Shown here piece after piece: positions 37,370-40,403 of a stretch of DNA of 40,403 nucleotides. The DNA lies in the NCBI RefSeq assembly GCF_003269065.1, contig NZ_QLTA01000047.1:1-40403 (forward strand). The letters are read 5' to 3'. Below the pieces are notes generated by a model. That model was not told where the DNA came from and did not search any database. It worked only from the letters and a program-made list of their open reading frames with translations. Numbering within the stretch: position 1 is the first letter of the stretch; every line of letters begins with the position of its first letter. The position numbers and the translations under genes were made by a program. The DNA comes from Paracidovorax anthurii (GTDB taxonomy: Bacteria > Pseudomonadota > Gammaproteobacteria > Burkholderiales > Burkholderiaceae_C).

Positions 37370-38347
37370 ATGACCCAGCCGACCCCGCTCGCAGCGCCCA
37401 CCCACGACGACGTCGCCGCCGCTGCCCGGCGCCTGAACGGCATCGCGCACCGGACACCCGTGCTGCGCTCCAGCACCGGCGACGAGCGGCTCGGCGCCCA
37501 GCTCTTCTTCAAGTGCGAGAACCTGCAGCGCACGGGCGCCTTCAAGTTCCGCGGCGCCTACAACACGCTCGCGCAGTTCAGCGACGCCCAGCGCGAGCGC
37601 GGCGTGCTCGCCTTCTCGTCCGGCAACCATGCGCAGGCCGTCGCGCTCTCCGCCCGCCTGCTGGACATGCCCGCCACCATCCTCATGCCCGAGGACGCGC
37701 CCGCCGGCAAGATGGCCGCCACGCGCGAATACGGCGCGCAGGTGGTCACCTACGACCGCTTCACCGAGGACCGCGAGGCGATCAGCCGGCGCCTGGCCGA
37801 AGAGCGCGGCATGGTGCTGGTGCCGCCCTTCGACCACCCGCACGTCATCGCCGGCCAGGGCACCGCGGCACTGGAGCTGCTGCAGGACGTGCCCGGGCTG
37901 GACTACCTCTTCGTCTGCCTGGGCGGCGGCGGCCTGCTCTCGGGCTGCCTGCTGGCGGCCGAGCAGCTCGCGCCGCAGTGCCGCGTGGTGGGCGTGGAGC
38001 CCGAGGCCGGCAACGACGTGCAGCAGTCGCTGCGCGCCGGGCACATCGTGCACATCGCCACCCCGCACACCATCGCCGACGGCGCGCAGGCCACCGCGCC
38101 CAGCCCCCTCACCTTCTCCATCATCCAGCGGCTCGTGCACGAGGTCGTCACCGTGGCCGACGCCCAGTTGGCCGAGGCGCTGCGCTTCTTCGCCGAGCGC
38201 ATGAAGCTGGTCGTCGAGCCCACGGGCGCCCTGGCCCTCGCGGGCGCGCGGCACGGCGGCCTGGACCTGCGCGGCGCGCGCGTGGGCATCGTCATCAGCG
38301 GCGGCAACGTGGACCTGCCGCGCTATGCGCGCTTTCTGGCAGACTGA
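37370..38347 (+). CDS. Threo-3-hydroxy-L-aspartate ammonia-lyase / threonine dehydratase-like
   Basis: A 325-residue fold-type II PLP enzyme. The Schiff-base lysine is in RTGAFKFRGAYN (near residue 63), with SSGNHAQAVA as substrate loop, GGGGLLSG as phosphate-binding loop and VISGGNVDL near the C-terminus. The length (no regulatory ACT domain) and the TPHTIADGAQA segment fit the threo-3-hydroxyaspartate ammonia-lyase/serine racemase-like group, which removes ammonia from hydroxyaspartate or serine. Catabolic threonine dehydratase is the alternative. Single gene followed by upp after 75 bp. Confidence 0.88.
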   Translation: MTQPTPLAAPTHDDVAAAARRLNGIAHRTPVLRSSTGDERLGAQLFFKCENLQRTGAFKFRGAYNTLAQFSDAQRERGVLAFSSGNHAQAVALSARLLDMPATILMPEDAPAGKMAATREYGAQVVTYDRFTEDREAISRRLAEERGMVLVPPFDHPHVIAGQGTAALELLQDVPGLDYLFVCLGGGGLLSGCLLAAEQLAPQCRVVGVEPEAGNDVQQSLRAGHIVHIATPHTIADGAQATAPSPLTFSIIQRLVHEVVTVADAQLAEALRFFAERMKLVVEPTGALALAGARHGGLDLRGARVGIVISGGNVDLPRYARFLAD

Positions 38348-38422
38348 CCGGTTTTTCCGGCCGCCGCGCCCACGCCCCCGGAAGGCGCCGCGCCGTTCTT
38401 CTTTCCCCCTCCCCCACAGGCC

Positions 38423-39070
38423 ATGAGCACCGAGACCTCCCCCGGCAACGTCCACGTCATCACCCACCCGCTGGTGCAGCACAAGCTGACCCTGATGCGC
38501 CGCAAGGACGCCAGCACCAACAGCTTCCGCCGCCTGCTGGGCGAGCTGAGCACGCTGATGGCCTACGAGCTCACGCGCGACATGCCGCTGTCGGACATCG
38601 AGATCGAGACCCCGCTGGAGACCACGACCGGCAAGGTCATCGACGGCAAGAAGCTGGTGCTGGTCTCCATCCTGCGCGCGGGCAACGGCTTCCTGGACGG
38701 CATGCTCACCGTGGTGCCCGGCGCGCGCGTGGGCCACATCGGGCTCTACCGCGACCCGGCCACGCTGCAGCCCGTGGAGTACTACTTCAAGATGCCTTCC
38801 GAGATGGAAGAGCGCGACATCGTCGTGGTGGACCCGATGCTGGCCACCGGCAACTCCGCCGCCGCCGCGGTGGCCAAGCTCAAGGCACTGAAACCGCGCT
38901 CGGTGAAATTCATGTGCCTGCTGGCCGCGCCCGAGGGCATCGCCACGCTGCAGAAGGCCCATCCGGACGTGCCCATCTACACCGCCGCCATCGACCGCGA
39001 ACTGAACGAACACGGCTACATCCTGCCGGGCCTGGGGGACGCGGGCGACCGCATCTTCGGCACCAAGTAA
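38423..39070 (+). CDS. upp: Uracil phosphoribosyltransferase
   Basis: A 215-residue UPRTase, which makes UMP from uracil and PRPP in pyrimidine salvage. It starts with [23 protein letters not shown]; the PRPP-binding loop is [19 protein letters not shown], and the uracil-binding C-terminus is [17 protein letters not shown]. Complete; the start ATG is the first in frame. Confidence 0.96.
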   Translation: MSTETSPGNVHVITHPLVQHKLTLMRRKDASTNSFRRLLGELSTLMAYELTRDMPLSDIEIETPLETTTGKVIDGKKLVLVSILRAGNGFLDGMLTVVPGARVGHIGLYRDPATLQPVEYYFKMPSEMEERDIVVVDPMLATGNSAAAAVAKLKALKPRSVKFMCLLAAPEGIATLQKAHPDVPIYTAAIDRELNEHGYILPGLGDAGDRIFGTK

Positions 39071-39084
39071 GGGGCGTTCAGGGG

Positions 39085-39117
39085 GCGTTCATCCCCCCTT
39101 GCCATCCAGGGGAACGC
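39085..39117. terminator. Possible stem-loop between convergent upp and RTX genes
   Basis: Arms GCGTTC..CCCC and GGGG.AACGC can pair with a small bulge and a ~13-base loop. There is no clear T run, so termination is uncertain. The rest of the 161-bp gap shows nothing else. Confidence 0.3.
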
Positions 39118-39231
39118 AAGGGAGCCAGGCCCCCCCGCCCGGGACAACGCCCGCTACCTCGCGGCGCGCGCCACCCCACCGGCACGGCGATGGCCTCCGC
39201 GCGCAGCGCGGAGCACCACCGCCGCGAGGCC

Positions 39232-40403
39232 TCACGACCAGTTCGCCACCGCGATCGTGTTCGCCAGGCTGCCCTGGCGCTCCGCCACCAGCCCGCTCTG
39301 GCCCGCGGCGGGCGGCGCGAACGCCGCCATCGCCGACACCAGCGCATTCGCCTGGCCGTCCAGCGATGCCAGGCCCTGCAGGCCCTCCAGGCTCTGGCTG
39401 CGCGCATGGGAGACGAACCAGTCGATGACGGCGGCCGCATCGTCCGCGCCCAGGCTGCTGGCGGCCTGCGCCTGCACCCCGTGGATCAGGATCGGCGCGG
39501 CATCGGCGAGCGGGTCCGCGCCCTCGGCGGCCAGGAACTTCGCGGCGGAGGCCTGCAGGCCCCACGCATCCCCCGGCTCCTCCAGCACCGGCTCCACCGG
39601 CACCAGCGCGCGGACATTGGCGATGTGGGCGGGCGCGCTCTCATAGGGCGACGCCGTCACCTGCATCCCGCCGTCCACGCTGGCGATCGCACTCGCCACC
39701 GCCGTTCCAGCGACCACGCTGCCGGCCGCGCCACCCGCGCCGCCGGCGGCGCCCGCAAGGAGCCGGTCCCGGATCGCCGGCAGATCCCACACCGTGCCAT
39801 CGGCGAATGCGATGCGCTGCACCGCGTTGTAGGCGTTGCCCGGGTCGTCGTTGCGCAAGAAGCTGCGGATGATCACCTTGTCCTGCGTGCCCGCGATGGA
39901 CACCTCCAGCCCCAGGGTGCCGCTGGACCAGCCGTCCGCCACCCGGTTGAGCACGATGTCCTCGGGCTTCACGCCCTCCTTGAACTGCAGCGTGTTCTGC
40001 CGGTGGGCCGATTCGTCCATCGCATAGGGGTCGTGGCCCAGCTGCACGTAGTCCTGCCCGTCGCCCCGGCCGAAGCGATACACGTTGTGCAGGCCGTAGC
40101 CGCCGCTCAGCGTGTCGTTGCCCGCCCCGCCGTCGAGCACGTCGTCCCCGCCCTGGGCGGAGAGGAAGTCGTTGCCGTCGCCGCCCAGCAGCACATCGTC
40201 GCCATCACCCCCATAGAGGCTGTCGTCGCCCCCCAGGCCGCTGATCGTGTCGGCGCTCTTCGTGCCCGTGATCGTGTCGTTGCCTTCCGTGCCCGTGTAC
40301 AGCCGGCCCAGGATCGCCGACATGTCCCACACCGTGCCGTCGGCGAACGCCATGCGCTGCACCACGTTGCGGCCGTTGCCCGGGTCGTCGTTCAGGAAGA
40401 AGC
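39232..40403 (-). CDS. RTX calcium-binding secreted protein, C-terminal part (cut by window edge)
   Basis: At least 389 residues, open to the window end, so the N-terminus is missing. It contains glycine/aspartate nonapeptide repeats ([20 protein letters not shown], then [18 protein letters not shown]), which bind Ca2+ after export, each block followed by the haemolysin-related module [16 protein letters not shown], then [17 protein letters not shown]. The module end occurs twice, 540 bp (180 aa) apart, showing tandem 180-residue units. The last ~170 residues are Ala-rich and end NTIAVANWS, consistent with an uncleaved type I secretion signal. Toxin, adhesin or enzyme activity cannot be told from this part. 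Confidence 0.85.
   Translation of the reverse strand, partial: FFLNDDPGNGRNVVQRMAFADGTVWDMSAILGRLYTGTEGNDTITGTKSADTISGLGGDDSLYGGDGDDVLLGGDGNDFLSAQGGDDVLDGGAGNDTLSGGYGLHNVYRFGRGDGQDYVQLGHDPYAMDESAHRQNTLQFKEGVKPEDIVLNRVADGWSSGTLGLEVSIAGTQDKVIIRSFLRNDDPGNAYNAVQRIAFADGTVWDLPAIRDRLLAGAAGGAGGAAGSVVAGTAVASAIASVDGGMQVTASPYESAPAHIANVRALVPVEPVLEEPGDAWGLQASAAKFLAAEGADPLADAAPILIHGVQAQAASSLGADDAAAVIDWFVSHARSQSLEGLQGLASLDGQANALVSAMAAFAPPAAGQSGLVAERQGSLANTIAVANWS

Overview
The window reads as high-GC chromosome of a Comamonadaceae betaproteobacterium, most likely a plant-associated Acidovorax/Paracidovorax. The evidence is the abundance of betaproteobacterial families (Bug/TctC binding protein, CysB-type LysR, lptF-lptG divergent from pepA-holC, yebC-purD-hemF, rsfS-rlmH-maf-rng), a dispersed short palindrome built on GCTA/TAGC arms, and a sequence matching the plant-inducible-promoter (PIP) box of Hrp-type regulons. 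The genus is inferred, not proven.

Layout. 1-1194: edge of an IS110-type insertion sequence, an AT-rich non-coding patch and a second transposase remnant. 1195-21701: mostly ordinary chromosome: SDR oxidoreductase, TctC binding protein, Kup potassium transporter, universal stress protein, 2OG-Fe oxygenase, PilZ protein, acyl-CoA ligase, 2-hydroxyacid dehydrogenase, branched-chain amino acid binding protein, pepA-holC operon, divergent lptF-lptG, CbiX chelatase and CysB (a sulfur/siroheme pair), methionine aminotransferase, then a degraded mmsA divergent from a LysR regulator. 21850-28000: accessory island (below). 28040-35467: minus-strand housekeeping block (yebC-purD-hemF, rsfS, rlmH, maf, rng), interrupted by a plus-strand GNAT gene and lacking the nadD I would expect between hemF and rsfS. 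35541-40403: HerA-like ATPase, hydroxyaspartate ammonia-lyase, uracil phosphoribosyltransferase and the 3' end of an RTX calcium-binding secreted protein.

The most interesting region is the island. It holds a complete bufferin-type metal-stress locus: a small secreted Cys-rich peptide (DUF2282), its DUF692/MNIO modifying enzyme, the DUF2063 partner and a DoxX-like membrane protein, joined by 4-bp ATGA overlaps. Divergent from it is an ECF sigma factor of the SigF type with its DUF1109/NrsF membrane anti-sigma factor. The gap between the two units carries two back-to-back promoters of identical design (TGTAACC, 16 bp, CGAAT), so the sigma factor should drive both the peptide operon and itself. 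The sigma-side promoter overlaps the longer annotated start and predicts a leaderless mRNA beginning at or next to the internal ATG.

To the right of the locus is a gene graveyard: a chemoreceptor 3' remnant, an IS5-type transposase 5' remnant and a MetE-like 3' remnant. Next is a minus-strand gene for an unrecognised Ser/Pro/Ala-rich protein preceded by an exact PIP box and a near-consensus -10, a good candidate type III effector. A truncated phage-type integrase follows, next to rng. No rRNA, tRNA or CRISPR array was seen.
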